Shown: positions 22,608 through 33,997 of the stretch, piece by piece | How the letters are laid out: each line of letters starts with the position of its first letter | How positions within the stretch are numbered: position 1 is the stretch's first letter | Assembly: GCA_012932865.1 (NCBI GenBank) | Contig: SAXG01000001.1 | Span: 1,911,693 to 1,975,692, forward strand | Direction of reading: 5' to 3' | Source of the DNA: Amylostereum areolatum | Lineage: Eukaryota; Basidiomycota; Agaricomycetes; Russulales; Stereaceae | Length of the DNA: 64,000 bases | The notes under the pieces: generated by a model | The model's input: the letters and a program-made list of their open reading frames with translations, nothing else | What the model was told of the DNA's origin: nothing | Databases searched by the model: none | Program-made: the position numbers and the translations under genes

Positions 22608-24704
22608 TCATCGACTCGCAACCTCCTGTTGACCCAGCTGACTCTGACTGAGCACCTTCAACCAGCCCTCGCCCATATCAGCCCTCAGTGCCTCGATACG
22701 CGCTCTAAATGCATTCGCCTGCTTGAACTCGTCTGCGTCATCGCCAGACAACGGCACAGGCGAAGGCGCCTCGAATACAGACGCAGAAACGCGGGAGCGC
22801 CGTGTCTGCGCTCTCGACTTAGCCGATAGTATAGTCGACCCACGCGAAATGGTGGCGGAGGTAGGAGCGAACGATGATTCGTTCGGTGGGAAGGCGTCCG
22901 TGTGTGACCGGCGGTGCTTTGGTGCTGGTCGTTTCGGGGGCACCGCAAGTTCCGGAGGTGGACTAGGTGCACTCGCAACAGAAGCGTTTGCACCATCACC
23001 TTGCTCGGAACCCCGTCCGTCAAGATCGACGATTCGTTTGAGCTTCTTCCTTCGGGCTTTACCACCGACGGCAGCGGCAAGGAATGGCGATGGGCTCGTC
23101 GAGGACGGAGGCGAATGAGAGGGCTTTGTCGCAGTGTCGGTCGGAACCGTACTTGTTGACGTCGCGGGGGATGCAGCAGCTCCGACAGGCACGACGGGCG
23201 GAGAGTGTGCTGAAGACAATGGACGAGTAGAGCTCATCTGTTCTGGTGGAGCGGACGTCATGTTCCTCTTTTCGTAGAAGCCTGCCGGAGAGCCGTCTAG
23301 GACGATGCTCTTGCCCTCCTTGCAGAACATATCAAAGCAATGCACCCGATAGGACTCTTCGTACTCGACAAAGGGATTCCCCTCCACCCACACCTCTACG
23401 ATGTTTGGCAAAGTGGCGAGGCGGCCGACTTCGGCCGACTCTTCCAGAACATTATGCCGCACATCTACCCGTTCGAGCGCCATCAGTCGCTCAAGCCCAC
23501 AGAGCGACTCGAGACGATTGTGGGCAAGGTTGACAGTGAGGATCTGACCGAGTTGCTTGTAGATCCCGAGGACGGAGTCGATCATGTTGTCGGATAGGTT
23601 AAGGGACACGAGGCTGTAGAGTTCGGATAGGCCATGTGGAACGGACACGAGGAGGTTGGACGACAGGTCAAGGTGTGTGACGGAGGTGAGGTAGCGGAGT
23701 GGAGTCGTAGGGAGGAACGTCAACGCGTTGTCGGCGAGGGAAAGATATCGGAGGCATGCCCATTTTGTCGAAGGTAGCTCGGGTGCTGTACCGGAAGATA
23801 TACTCGACGAAGGCGAAGGCGGTCGGTGAGGTCCATCCACCGTAGGTGTTGACACCTGCTCTTCTGGAACCTCCGTTATTGACTCTGGAAGGACTGTGGA
23901 GTGAAAAGAGGCTTGTCGTGAAGGGCCATGGACCGTCCGTCGCCTCCTGCTCGGTGACCTGCCCTCTCTTCGCGCCAGATCATCCAACACCGCGCCCACG
24001 AACACGTCCGAGACATCATCCAACCCACTCCTCTTGATGGTCAAACTCCACAGACTCTCCGCCAGTCTATCCCATCCGAGCAGCGTCCTTGGATCGATGT
24101 CCACACACTCCAGCGCCTGCAGGTTGCGAAACGCGCGAAGAGGGAGCGCGTTTTCGTTCGGGGGGTCGTTCGCAATCTCCGCAATCTTCTTCGGGCCTGG
24201 CGCACGTAGAGCCAACGCGGGAATCTTTGTCAGGCTGCTGAAAATATACTTGAGTTCGTCGTCCAAACTGGGGGGAGGGGGGCGACCCCAAAAACCTGAG
24301 CCGAGAGAGAACTTGGAGACGGCGGAAAGGGAGGAGCGGATGGAAGAGAGGGACATGACGTCTGAGGTATCTGAGCCATGTATGTTGACGTAGCTCATGG
24401 GGCGCGCGGGCCTGTCGACTTTGACATCGAGGGAGCCGACGTCGAGACCAAGGGCCTCCAGTCGGATGAGGATGTAGAATAAGCGGTGGGTGTCGATAGA
24501 GAATGCGAGGGGCTTCGGCCGGCTCGGTGGTGCAGGTGAAGAGCCATACCATGAAAGGGGATTGAGAGCGGAAGGCAGAGGGGCCGGTGTGGGTGTCTTG
24601 GTACGCCTCCTACGCTGGAAGCCAGATTCGGCGAGACGGGACTCGTTGGTGCGGATAAAGGTAGCGATACGTCGCACGTATTCATCGCCCTGTTCATGTT
24701 CCAT
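22608..24704 (-). CDS. leucine-rich repeat protein, STK11-interacting-protein-like
   Basis: A single exon of 698 codons. The N-terminal about 250 residues include LFYILIRLEALGLDVGSLDV and an amphipathic region. At about 320-470 come classic LRRs (LRYLSLADNALTFLP, VTHLDLSSNLLVSVPHGL, LVSLNLSDNMIDSV, LTVNLAHNRLESLCGLERL) and a cap (VEGNPFVEYEESYRVHCFDMF). The C-terminus is disordered and basic (GKARRKKLKRIVDLDGRG), then ends in a short helical tail (AFRARIEALRADMGEGWLKVL). This order resembles LRR proteins related to STK11IP/LIP1 that sit at endomembranes, but the assignment is by layout only. The frame is clean. Confidence 0.75.
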   Translation of the reverse strand: MEHEQGDEYVRRIATFIRTNESRLAESGFQRRRRTKTPTPAPLPSALNPLSWYGSSPAPPSRPKPLAFSIDTHRLFYILIRLEALGLDVGSLDVKVDRPARPMSYVNIHGSDTSDVMSLSSIRSSLSAVSKFSLGSGFWGRPPPPSLDDELKYIFSSLTKIPALALRAPGPKKIAEIANDPPNENALPLRAFRNLQALECVDIDPRTLLGWDRLAESLWSLTIKRSGLDDVSDVFVGAVLDDLARREGRSPSRRRRTVHGPSRQASFHSTVLPESITEVPEEQVSTPTVDGPHRPPSPSSSISSGTAPELPSTKWACLRYLSLADNALTFLPTTPLRYLTSVTHLDLSSNLLVSVPHGLSELYSLVSLNLSDNMIDSVLGIYKQLGQILTVNLAHNRLESLCGLERLMALERVDVRHNVLEESAEVGRLATLPNIVEVWVEGNPFVEYEESYRVHCFDMFCKEGKSIVLDGSPAGFYEKRNMTSAPPEQMSSTRPLSSAHSPPVVPVGAAASPATSTSTVPTDTATKPSHSPPSSTSPSPFLAAAVGGKARRKKLKRIVDLDGRGSEQGDGANASVASAPSPPPELAVPPKRPAPKHRRSHTDAFPPNESSFAPTSATISRGSTILSAKSRAQTRRSRVSASVFEAPSPVPLSGDDADEFKQANAFRARIEALRADMGEGWLKVLSQSQLGQQEVASR

Positions 24705-25442
24705 TGCCTAGAAAGGATGAGTGGCTGCGACGAAGATGCAGAGAAGGGGTACCGACCTCTGAGATCTGAACGGTCAAGTGAACTTCGCAGTCGCTGCCAG
24801 TGGGTGGCAAGGCTGCACGCCGCTGCAAGCGGCTGCAATGCCTCGATGCCCCCGTGCTGACGTAATCATATGTTCCCTCCGCCGCCGTGATACAGGATCA
24901 TACACTGGCAGCTGACGTTACCCATTGAACAACATATCACAACGTTCAAAAGTATGATACGCCTTACTCTCCCTAGACCGACCCATTGCGTTCACAGAAG
25001 GAGCGCAAGTACAGTATATGATAGGGTACGACCGTGATAGTTGACGGGGTTGACCAATTCATCCGCGTCTGCCTTTGCGAGAGTCGAGACTGTGATAGTA
25101 CGGCGGGCGCGGGCAAACTCATACTTACCAGTGGATATTCACATCCAGAACTGATAACAAGACCACTGACGAGCCAGAATCTGCGCAAAGTGGATATTCG
25201 TATCTCACCTCAGCACAACACCAGGAAGAACTGTACATAATGTACACAAGTAATGCTGAGTAGCCCCCGAGCCGCATTGGCGTCAGAATGTGTGTAAGTC
25301 GCACAGCAAGTGCAGTAATGATGGCGCCGGCGTCATGAAGCCCAGCGCGACCTGCATCCCTCCATGAAACCCATGGAGCACCGACGCATCCGGCAAACCC
25401 AAAAGTGGAGCGAGTAGGTAGAGAGACAATCGAATGAGCGTG
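24705..25442. other. intergenic, no gene seen
   Basis: About 740 bp between the start of the LRR gene and the stop of the membrane-protein gene, both on the minus strand. Short open frames lack motifs. It presumably holds the LRR promoter and the 3' UTR of the membrane-protein gene. Confidence 0.5.
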
Positions 25443-27274
25443 TTATATTCCCTCTACTTTGAAGTCGTACTCCTGCGAAAGGTCATCTTTGGACAATTTT
25501 CGGTCCAGCGTATGTCTCGACGGGTAGTGCTCCTCTTGCACGCGGTGAACTGAAACCTCCAGCGGGATCATGGAGGCGCCCGTGTTTTCGATGTCCTTGG
25601 CCGGGCGACGGCGGTTAATTGAGGCACTGAAGTCGGACGAGTGCGCTGTGCTTGCACTGAAGAAGAGAGACTGCGATTCAGAGTGAGAACAACAGCGAAG
25701 ACGATAAAATCTTACTCAGGATTACCGAAGTTCGCCAAGCTCCTGTACATGCGTGTTGCGCCGATCAACCTACGAAAATTCAGTCTCCAAAAAGCGCATG
25801 GTAACAGCATGGACGGACAAGATAACAGCTGGAAAACCGGGAGGACAAATTAGCAACCGTTTTCACCGTAGGTCATACAAAGCGTACTCTGAGGGGTCAA
25901 GAACATCTATTTGGGATTAAAATGTCAGCAAGGATCAAGAGCACGAACAGAAAAGACAAACGATGTTCATCGGCGCTAGGGAGGAAAGATATCGATGGTG
26001 AGCTTCTCACTTAGCCTTGCTGTATAACCACATTATGCTCACGGTTAAGGTTCAACGCAATGAATACCTACAAGCCTGTCATGAGCGTACAATTGGTCGA
26101 TGTCAACGCAAACTTACCACACTCGGGACTTCAGCCATGGTGGCGAGCACAAGCCAAATGAGACCCTGACCGGGCGAGTCAGCCCATCTACCCAGACGAG
26201 CAGCTACGGCAAGCACACCTGTGTCCACAGTATTTGCCACAGACCAAATTTACGGGCTTCTCGACGACGAAGAAGGCCGACGAGCATAACGAGGAGCAAG
26301 CCGACGTCAACGATCAATCCGCCCGTCGTGTTAGCAAGATTGCCCTCGGTTTTCGCGATGCCACATCCGTTACTGATAGGATCCCACGTGGATCTTGCCT
26401 GCGGAAGTCAGGAGTGAGAACTTCTGCCTCACCTGAGGGGAGATGCCATACTATTATCAGACCTGTGGACAAATTTTGACGTGAATGAATGTCAAGTAAG
26501 TAGTGAGCATGTTTAACACACCGTGAAGGAAAGTACCCGCGAAACCGAGCATCATCACTGCGACGAGAATTATTATGGGAAGGGAGCGATTCCAGATCGC
26601 GACGCTAAAGATACCAATAAATCTCTGCGCAAGTAGGGGACTCGCGTACATACACTCGAATGCCGATGAGCGCTGATGACAGCCAAAGGGTTGCGTACGA
26701 GAAAAACTGCCAGAGAAAGCGCGGTGAGAATTTTGTTCCGGTGAATGGCAGTATTCAGCACTCACGTAGACGCATACAAGCCACGCCTGGGAGGATGTCA
26801 GCATTCTCTTTTTCAGAGGTACGCAACGACTCCTCACCTGGCAGTTGAACTCGTGGCCGATATCGAAGCCAGCAATGATAGTAGACACACAGGCGACACC
26901 AAAGCACCTGCACGCGATGTATACCTGTGTAGGGAGGCGTGAGCACCCCACGTTCGAACAGATATTATGAGAATCGAACGACGCACCCAAGATGTCCACG
27001 AGAGCTTGCGCTGCCCACTGATCAACTGCCAGTCATACCCGAGGTTGGCTGCGAACTCCCAGCTATATAAATTGGATTAGAAGTTGTGGTAGTCAGACAT
27101 ATGGGAAGGCGACCAATGCGTGCAAAACGCACAAATAAACTCCAGCAAGTGAATGTTGAAGGAGGATGAAAACAGCTGGTAGGAAGTGTCAGGGACGATT
27201 AGTCGGTTAGGTGACATAAAGTATAACGCACTGAACTGGGAGGCAATAACGTTCGGATCGGTCCAGTTCACCAT
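25443..27274 (-). CDS. seven-helix integral membrane protein of a mushroom-expanded family
   Basis: Function unknown. The ATG at 27274 (MVNWTDPNVIASQF) joins through many short exons to helices and linkers I know from a large Agaricomycete membrane family: AGVYFWEFAANLGYDW, SGQRKLSWTSWLYIACR, GFDIGHEFNCQAWLVCVY, SSALIGIRVVAIWNRSLP, LVAVMMLGFAGTFLHG, GGLIVDVGLLLVMLVGLLRRR, FGLWQILWTQGLIWLVLATMAEVP, VVFIALNLN, ATRMYRSLANFGNPE, then a cytoplasmic tail (VSVHRVQEEHYPSRHTLD) ending at TAA 25445-25443. Not every junction is settled: the segment STWDPISNGCGIAKTE fits in frame only if one base near 26430 is extra, and the join before LIGATRMY is unresolved. About 400 residues, no signal peptide. Confidence 0.7.
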
Positions 27275-28119
27275 GTCGACTCGTGGGTAGGGAAGATGGG
27301 CGGCCGCGCACAGAAAAACACTGTGAGCCCCATACTTAAAGATTCGGTATTTGCCATGCGCTAGATCGTAACAATTGGCATCGCGCTCAGCGACTCCGAG
27401 GGGCAAATCTGACAACGACGACGACGACCAGGCCTTTACAGTACCTAGCCGCGACTATTTCACATCTGACGGCTGTTTTAGGCTGTCAGCGAGGCTGTCA
27501 CGACCGTGTTTCCCCTGAAAATGTCCCTTGGCACGCTGCTGCACAAAAGCAGCCGCATGTACCGTCGTGCCAGGCCGCATTGCGCGATTAAAAACCCTGG
27601 AGTTTGAGCTTGAGCGACAGCTCACCGTGAGGGAGTTAGCCACCTCGTGTTCTGGATGTTTCAGTTTGTGATTCTGAGCAGTGAAAGGGAGTCCGAGAAG
27701 AGCTCGCGCTCCGCCGGGCTGCAAAAAGATCTAAGATCCCGAGGTACCGTTTTAGCCTTTCTGTCAGGAGCACATGCACGCCTACGCACGCGATCGCCAC
27801 AGGGCGGGATTTCATTTTCAGAGGAAAATACCAAGCCGCGCCCGCTGCGCTTCCCCCGACTCACCCACGCAGCTCCGTTCAAGGCAAGTGTGAAACCATA
27901 CCCATAGCACTGGTATTAGTACAAGCATCGTTCCACCTCTCTGTGATAAGTTACCGTTACCTTGCAAGTTGCGGCGGAGTTCAGACCCATGCATGCATGA
28001 GCGGCCATCCACACAGGCCCTAATATTACGACCACAGATGAGTCGGGTCGAGGGTCAGTCCATGGGCCAAAAGACATCAAGTTAAATTTTGAAAGGAGTC
28101 GTTGACAGAAGGACCCCGC
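27275..28119. other. intergenic, no gene seen
   Basis: About 845 bp between the membrane-protein start and the phospholipase B stop. Reading frames are short, with no splice-joined motif. Probably the promoter of the membrane-protein gene. Confidence 0.5.
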
Positions 28120-30806
28120 TCATACAACCAAGCTCGCCGTACTCGGGATGTGAGGTTTCGGTGCGGTACTGACAGCTTCTCTATGACTGGCCGCGAAGGG
28201 ATCGTACGGTGTCGCGGACATCTCGTACGCAGATCTTGGTCTCGACGGAGATTCCGAGTGACGGTCGTTGTCCACGGCTATCCAAGGGTCATCCTTCGCG
28301 TTCTCTACTTTCTGGTATTGCATCGCCTTATTCTGCCGACGTTTTCGCCAGATACTATATATAACACGCCAGGTCAGCCACCACACATGAAGCAGAAAAA
28401 GGGCGCTCACAAGAAAGCGATCAGACCACCCACAAACAGCGCGAGGACCGAGGAAGCCAAGGATAATAGGGAACCTTGTTCACGTTTAAGAATTGGGTAA
28501 CTTTGGACAAGCCCTGCGGGTCTGGGTTTTCAAACTTGAGTTTACGGTTTGGCAGCGCGCCACTGCTGGGTGGATTGTTCGGGTCGAAGCAATATTGCTG
28601 GAAGCACTGCGTGCATATATCCGAGCGGGTCAGTGGCGGCGTAGAATGGATACCGCGCGCGGTCAATGGCTGCACATTGGAGACATTTGCCAAAATTGGG
28701 GTCGGGATCGTTCGTGTTAGGTTTAAAACCGCCAATGACGTTGGCATGAACTTGGTCTATGAAGATGCGCGTGTGATCAGGGGGGTACTGAATCTGGAAT
28801 GTCCCAGGTGCTAATGAGGTTGGTAAGGAGAGTCAGCGAAAGCCAAGATTGCAAGGGAAGTAGTGTACTTGGATACAGGGTCGTCGCCAGTTCAGTGGCG
28901 GAGAGTTGGGAAAGTATATGACCATCGGGTATTCAGGCGGGTTTCGCGTTGGATTGCAACCGAAAAATGTCGGTCGTCTGTTCACCCCAGTGGTTATGAA
29001 CTGAGCTTGGTTTCCAGGTAGAGGTGGAAAAGACTGGTGGGAAGATTGAAGGAGCCGAGTGAGCCTGTCGGCAGTAAACAGAGGAGAGGTGCCACTGAAC
29101 GAAGATAGCTTAGTGGGTATCCGTTGCCTCAGAGATGAGAACGCACTTCGGCCAGCTGTTTGGGTCGTCGGCAGACGCATCGACAGCAACGATAACGTCC
29201 AAGCTTCGAAGCCTTGACAAAAAGCTGCCCGAGAGGAATGTTCTCGAGATTTGACGAGCCATCAATGAGCTCCAACCATCTGGAGGACGAATCTTCGAAG
29301 TTACCTGACTTCAACCCTTGGAAAGGCTAGAAACCCGCGTGTGAGAACCCGCTCAGACAGTAGTGAGTTACGGACACGTACGCTAGGCCAGTTCGCCACA
29401 TCGTCCGCACGTGTGCGGACTTCGCTCAATTGACGACTCAAAAGAAACAGAAGGCCCTTGCCGTCATTGTCATCAAAACCTTCGATCTTGTTGTTTGCAA
29501 AGTCCAAGACTTGCTAGTCACAGCCAGAAAGTCAGCACCGAATAAGGGGGCGAAGCGAGTTTCACCGTAAATAATGCGATACTCACGTTGAACAAACTTG
29601 CGCTCGTTCCCATGACGAAACCTGTCTGGTCAAAACCTGTGACGCAAGCTGTGTCGTTATCTGGTTGGCCATTCTTCAGATGGGTCCCGACGTAGGTGAG
29701 ATTCATCATGGCGGAGAGACTTAGGATCCCAAGACCCAAACTCTAGCGGCGTAATCTATCTGAACAGCTGAGAGACTGGTTGCCGATAATAATGGGCCGA
29801 ATGCCGACCTCGTACACCACTGGTTCCGGAGCAAGAGCGGTGGTAAGATTAGATCCTGCTGGACGTGAGTCTGCCTGTATAATGGGAAAGGGAGCCGCAT
29901 GCTGCTGCCACGCGGTTGTTTGTGGAATCGAAGACCACAGCTGTCCGGCCCCATGGGAAGAGTCATTCGTGAAGAAGTTTCCTCGTGTCGTTTGGTTTAA
30001 GAAGTGATACGATATCATGCGGGCCCATGGATCGGTCAGACTTGTGTCACTGAAGCAACGGATATCTTCAGCGTCAACCAACCAACGTGCGGCGAAACAA
30101 CTTACATGCCCTTCTGCGCCTTGGCCATGATACTCCATACGATACTCCCGTAGAAATGCTGATTTTCGTCGTCGAAAACATTGTCACCGTTTGGTGTGGC
30201 CAAATCAAGGTCGAGCAGCCACCCCTGAGAGATCGCCACCGTTCCCGAACACCATATCCTTGACCGTTGGGAAGTCATTCGCATACAGTGATCCTGTCAG
30301 CCAGGATCCACCTTGGGAACCAAACGCCCAAACACAACAACGATCAGACAATCTGACCAAAAAACACGAGGAGAACACGCACCGGACAGTCCAGCAAAGT
30401 ACGACGACACCTGCAATAGTCCACCCGTCCCCGCTGCCTTTGCACTTTCGTTTCTTGCGTCCAGTCCAGATACCACTCCCGCACCGAACTGAGCGGCGCG
30501 GTATCCTCCTCCGCTCACCGCGATTCCGATCTTCGTGAAATTGCCTCCAAACGCCTTGATATCATATCCAATGGAAGAGCCATCCCCCACCCAGTCTTGC
30601 CACGCGTCGGGGATGATTTGTGTCAAACGTGTGTTGACATATTCTGCTTCGCGGGGATGAAGGCTTTGATTCTGAGGCGTGAACACGCGTATAAGAGGGT
30701 CGCTAGGACATGGCTGGTTTGTCGCTGGAGCATAATCGGTGACAAGGCCCTCGTTCTGAGCGAACACGTCGAGAGCAAGGGAGAGGAGGGAGAGGGGAAG
30801 GAGCAT
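28120..30806 (-). CDS. phospholipase B (lysophospholipase), membrane-anchored form, frame broken about eight times
   Basis: Secreted fungal PLBs remove both acyl chains from phospholipids. The ATG at 30806 starts a signal peptide (MLLPLSLLSLALDVFAQ). Then come the oxyanion/nucleophile region (GIAVSGGGYRAAQFGAG), GSLYANDFPTVKDMV, WLLDLDLATPNGDN, TPLEFGSWDP, the conserved DVIVAVDASADDPNSWPNG, PTFFGCNPT, YPPDHTRIFIDQVHAN, CTQCFQQYCFDPNNPP and PDPQG. Instead of ending there, it continues into a hydrophobic segment and a basic/cytoplasmic tail (WRKRRQNKAMQYQKVENAKDDPW ... STASLVV). Each block is intact but sits one frame further on: steps at about 30222, 29721, 29199, 28891, 28807, 28653, 28469 and 28445, each a possible single-base duplication. 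The gene is either affected by inserted sequence errors or a very young pseudogene; no other lesion is seen. Confidence 0.8.
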
Positions 30807-31156
30807 GTCTGTGATCGTTGAAAGTAACACATCTTGGCTTTTGTAGTAATTGTGAAGCAGTGGGAAGGCGGGCGCACGGTGATTGTTACTGCACCAAAAA
30901 GGGAACCGAGACGGAATGTATCACACCGCCGCCTCGGGCACCGCGGCCAACGCCACACAATGCTGTTTCACTTCATCTGGCTGTGTTAGCGCGCGTACCG
31001 AAGGGTGGCTAACGCGTCGATTCGGGAAGACCAGTAAATCTGAGTGATGCATATGTACATTATTGTAGTCGTCCAGCCACGAATATCAAAATCAAATACA
31101 AACGACCGAGTACGCGACCTCCTTCTGACTGCCGATCAAACGAAACGCATCGAAAG
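30807..31156. other. promoter-side spacer of phospholipase B
   Basis: 350 bp between the phospholipase B start and the RAD23 stop, both genes on the minus strand. No coding frame of note. Confidence 0.5.
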
Positions 31157-32651
31157 CTAATCTTCAAAACCGCCTTCGAAGAGATAGTTGGCAGCAAGCT
31201 CCTCATTCTTGTCACATGCAAAGTATGCCTCGATGACTTGCTCTCGTGGGAAGCCCAAGGCCTCGAGCTGAAGTAAACAACAGAATTAGCAATCTCAGAG
31301 ATTGGCTGGACCAGTCAACATACGCGTTGGATGGCAGCATGTTCTTCTGGAGTGACATTGATAACCTGGGCACCAGGAGGCAGCTCTCCTCCCTCGCCAT
31401 CGCCGGCAATAAGCTGGTGCAACGCCGCAGGATTTTGCGCCAGGTGTTGCGCCAGTTGGGGGTTAGCTGCTGCCAGCTGTTGAAGCAACGGTTGAACTAG
31501 CGCCGGATTTTGAGAGACAAGTTCTCGAAGCTGCTGCACTTGAGGTGTATTGCGAAGAGCAGCAATGTCAAAAGGTGGAGCAGTGCCACCACCGCCACCT
31601 GCGTTACCCCCGGGAGCTGAGTGAGGTTGACCAGACTGTTGTTGAAGCTGGGCCAGCTGGTGAAAGCAAGTAAACGGATAGAACGTCTATCGGAGCCGAA
31701 ATTCGTACTTGGAACAAGTTCTGAGGAGCGTTTGGATTGATGTTGGGCACCTGCTGGGCCGGCGCAGAAGCAGGTGTGGCAGCTGGTGCGCCACCAGCGG
31801 GGGCCGCGGAAGCGGGTTGAGCAGGAGCACTGGCCTCTGCCTCTAAATGAGATGGAATGCCCTATAACATACAACCGCGTTCAGAGGTGGGTGAAACAAA
31901 TGTGCAGATGCAACGCACCGTCATCAAGTACTCCACTGCCCTATCTGGATTGTTGAAGCTTGCCCTCAACGCACGCGTGACTTGCTCTCTTTCGAATCCC
32001 ATCTCCATCATGTTCTGGATTGTTGTCTGTAAAGCATCTCCGCTCACGAAAGCACCCATATCGCCAAACGCGGCGGGGGTGCTAGTAGTAGGGGCAGGCG
32101 TCGGCTCGGCCGGGGTCGTCGTTGTCGGAGTAGGAGCTGTGGGAGGAGGCGCTGAATCGGGCATCGGCTCATCGACAGGTGCAGAGGGTTCAGGTACAGT
32201 GGGGGCGGGGGCAGCGCTCGTTGATGCGGCGGGGGTGGAGGCAGTTGGCGCAGGGGCGGGAGTGGCTTTGGGCTAATTGTAGAACGATCGATCGTGGGGT
32301 CGCGCGTTGTTGGACAGAAGGAGCATACCTTGGATACCATGAGCACAAGGAAGTCCTTCTCCTTGATGTTGCACGATGCGACAATCTTGTCATCCGCGAG
32401 TACTTTGCCTGAAGCGTTTTCCAGTTAACGTTCCACACATGCAGTATTTCGATTACACACCAGAGAAGATAATTTTCTGATTATCTACTGGATGCTTTTG
32501 ACTCTCTTGAATCTTGTTCTTGAGATCGAGGATAGTGTCCGTGTCCTCCGTGTCAACCTGGAGCTAAATGATCAGGGAATAGGCAAATACGGGTGTCCGA
32601 GTCTCGCACCGTGAACACCTTCTGTTGGAGAGTCTTGATCGTGACCTTCAT
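31157..32651 (-). CDS. RAD23: Rad23 UBL/UBA ubiquitin receptor
   Basis: Rad23 binds Rad4/XPC in nucleotide excision repair and shuttles ubiquitinated proteins to the proteasome. The ATG at 32651 opens a ubiquitin-like domain ([52 protein letters not shown]). A Pro/Ala/Thr linker leads to UBA1 ([31 protein letters not shown]), the XPC-binding segment ([19 protein letters not shown]...[12 protein letters not shown]) and UBA2 ([40 protein letters not shown]). Introns join in phase; the stop is TAG at 31159-31157. The frame is clean. Divergently transcribed from ARF6. Confidence 0.95.
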
Positions 32652-33162
32652 TGCAACCTGTGAGGTGTCAATCTTGTGGGGAAATTGGAAGGTGCGATGA
32701 ACACTAACCGATGGTGGTGGAGAAAGATGAGGAAGGGCCGTGGGCAACTGGGCGAGGGTGAAGTACGCGCGTCCAGTCACGTGCGCTGTGAATACGTAAG
32801 CGGAGCAGTCAAGGATCACAGCATTATTGCTTGCGGCCTTTCCCCAACTTTGAACTAAATGGTTTTAGAGTACAATGCTTCAACGGGGCAATTCCTCAAA
32901 GAAATAAGCGAGCAGGTGAAACCAGCGGCCTGAGGCGGATTGAGGCAAGATTGAGGAATGGCATTCAAGACGCGCCACCGCCGCCACGTGCAAACGGACG
33001 CCCCAAAAGGGAACGGGTTCCGGGGTCCTCCCGCCGTCCACTGACACTCTCGTTGCCCTCCTCGTCTGTCGACGCTCTCCGTCGTCCTTGACTCGCTCTT
33101 CCCTTGCTCTCCCCTTCCCCGTTTTCTCGTCGCTCTTTACCCCCCTTCCTCCGTCCTAACCA
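32652..33162. promoter_or_regulatory. divergent promoter region RAD23/ARF6
   Basis: About 510 bp between the two start codons. The ARF6 side is rich in pyrimidine tracts (TC runs from 33050), common upstream of strongly expressed fungal genes. No TATA box is obvious. Confidence 0.55.
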
Positions 33163-33997
33163 ATGGGTGCTAACCTTTCAAAGGCCCTCGGTTTGTTTTG
33201 CCTCCAAACTCCCGTTATACCCGCGGTTGACATGTTTTGTTTGCACCATCTCCAGGAAGACTCTTCGGCAACAAGGAGATGAGGTTGCTCATGCTCGGTC
33301 TGGATGCCGCCGGAAAGACTAGTACACTTTACTTTTTCTTTTCTCATTGACTTCATACGACCAACATGGCGCGATAGCTATCCTATACAAACTCAAACTG
33401 AACCAGTCCGTCACCACGATCCCAACAGGTACGTTTACATATCTCTTCGTGCATCCTAGCTGTACCACCAAGTCTTCTAGTTGGATTCAACGTCGAGACC
33501 GTCACATACAAGAACGTCAAATTCAACGTGTGGGACGTCGGAGGGCAGGACAAGATTCGCCCATTATGGCGGCATTATTACACTGGCACGCAAGGCTTGG
33601 TGTTCGTGGTTGATAGCCAAGACCGTGAGAGGGTTGATGAGGCGAAGCAGGAGCTGCATCGGATATTGAGTGACCGGGAGATGAAGGAGTGCTTGCTGTT
33701 GGTGTTTGCGAACAAACAGGATCTGCCGGGTGGTGCGTGCTCTATCCTCGGTTTCCTATACACTTTCTGATTTTCTTCCTAATTCCACAGCGATGTCACC
33801 GGCGGAGGTGACTGAGAAGTTGGGCCTTCACCGCATGCGTGATCGCTCGTGGTACGTTCATCCAAGGTAAGCACCTCGTCACGTTCGCAGCTTGACCGAA
33901 GTTGCCTGACTCCCTTCCCAGTTGTGCCACCACAGGCGAGGGCCTCTTCGAAGGCCTGCAGTGGCTCTCGCAAAATGTGAAGAAGCGTCAGCAATGA
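33163..33997 (+). CDS. ARF6: ARF6-type ADP-ribosylation factor GTPase
   Basis: A small GTPase of plasma-membrane traffic and polarity. Met-Gly at the start ([14 protein letters not shown]) is the N-myristoylation site. All GTP-binding motifs are present: [29 protein letters not shown] and CATTGEG. The sequence ([61 protein letters not shown]) favours ARF6 over ARF1. Exons 33163-33190, 33256-33321, 33378-33428, 33481-33732, 33791-33866 and 33922-33997 total 549 nt (182 residues), clean. Confidence 0.95.

Noticed and set aside
25840..26430. Very short GC-AG introns (26-28 nt) in the seven-helix membrane gene
   Set aside because: Too short for this genome; the first is explained better by one extra base in a CCCC run. 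The second junction is left unresolved.
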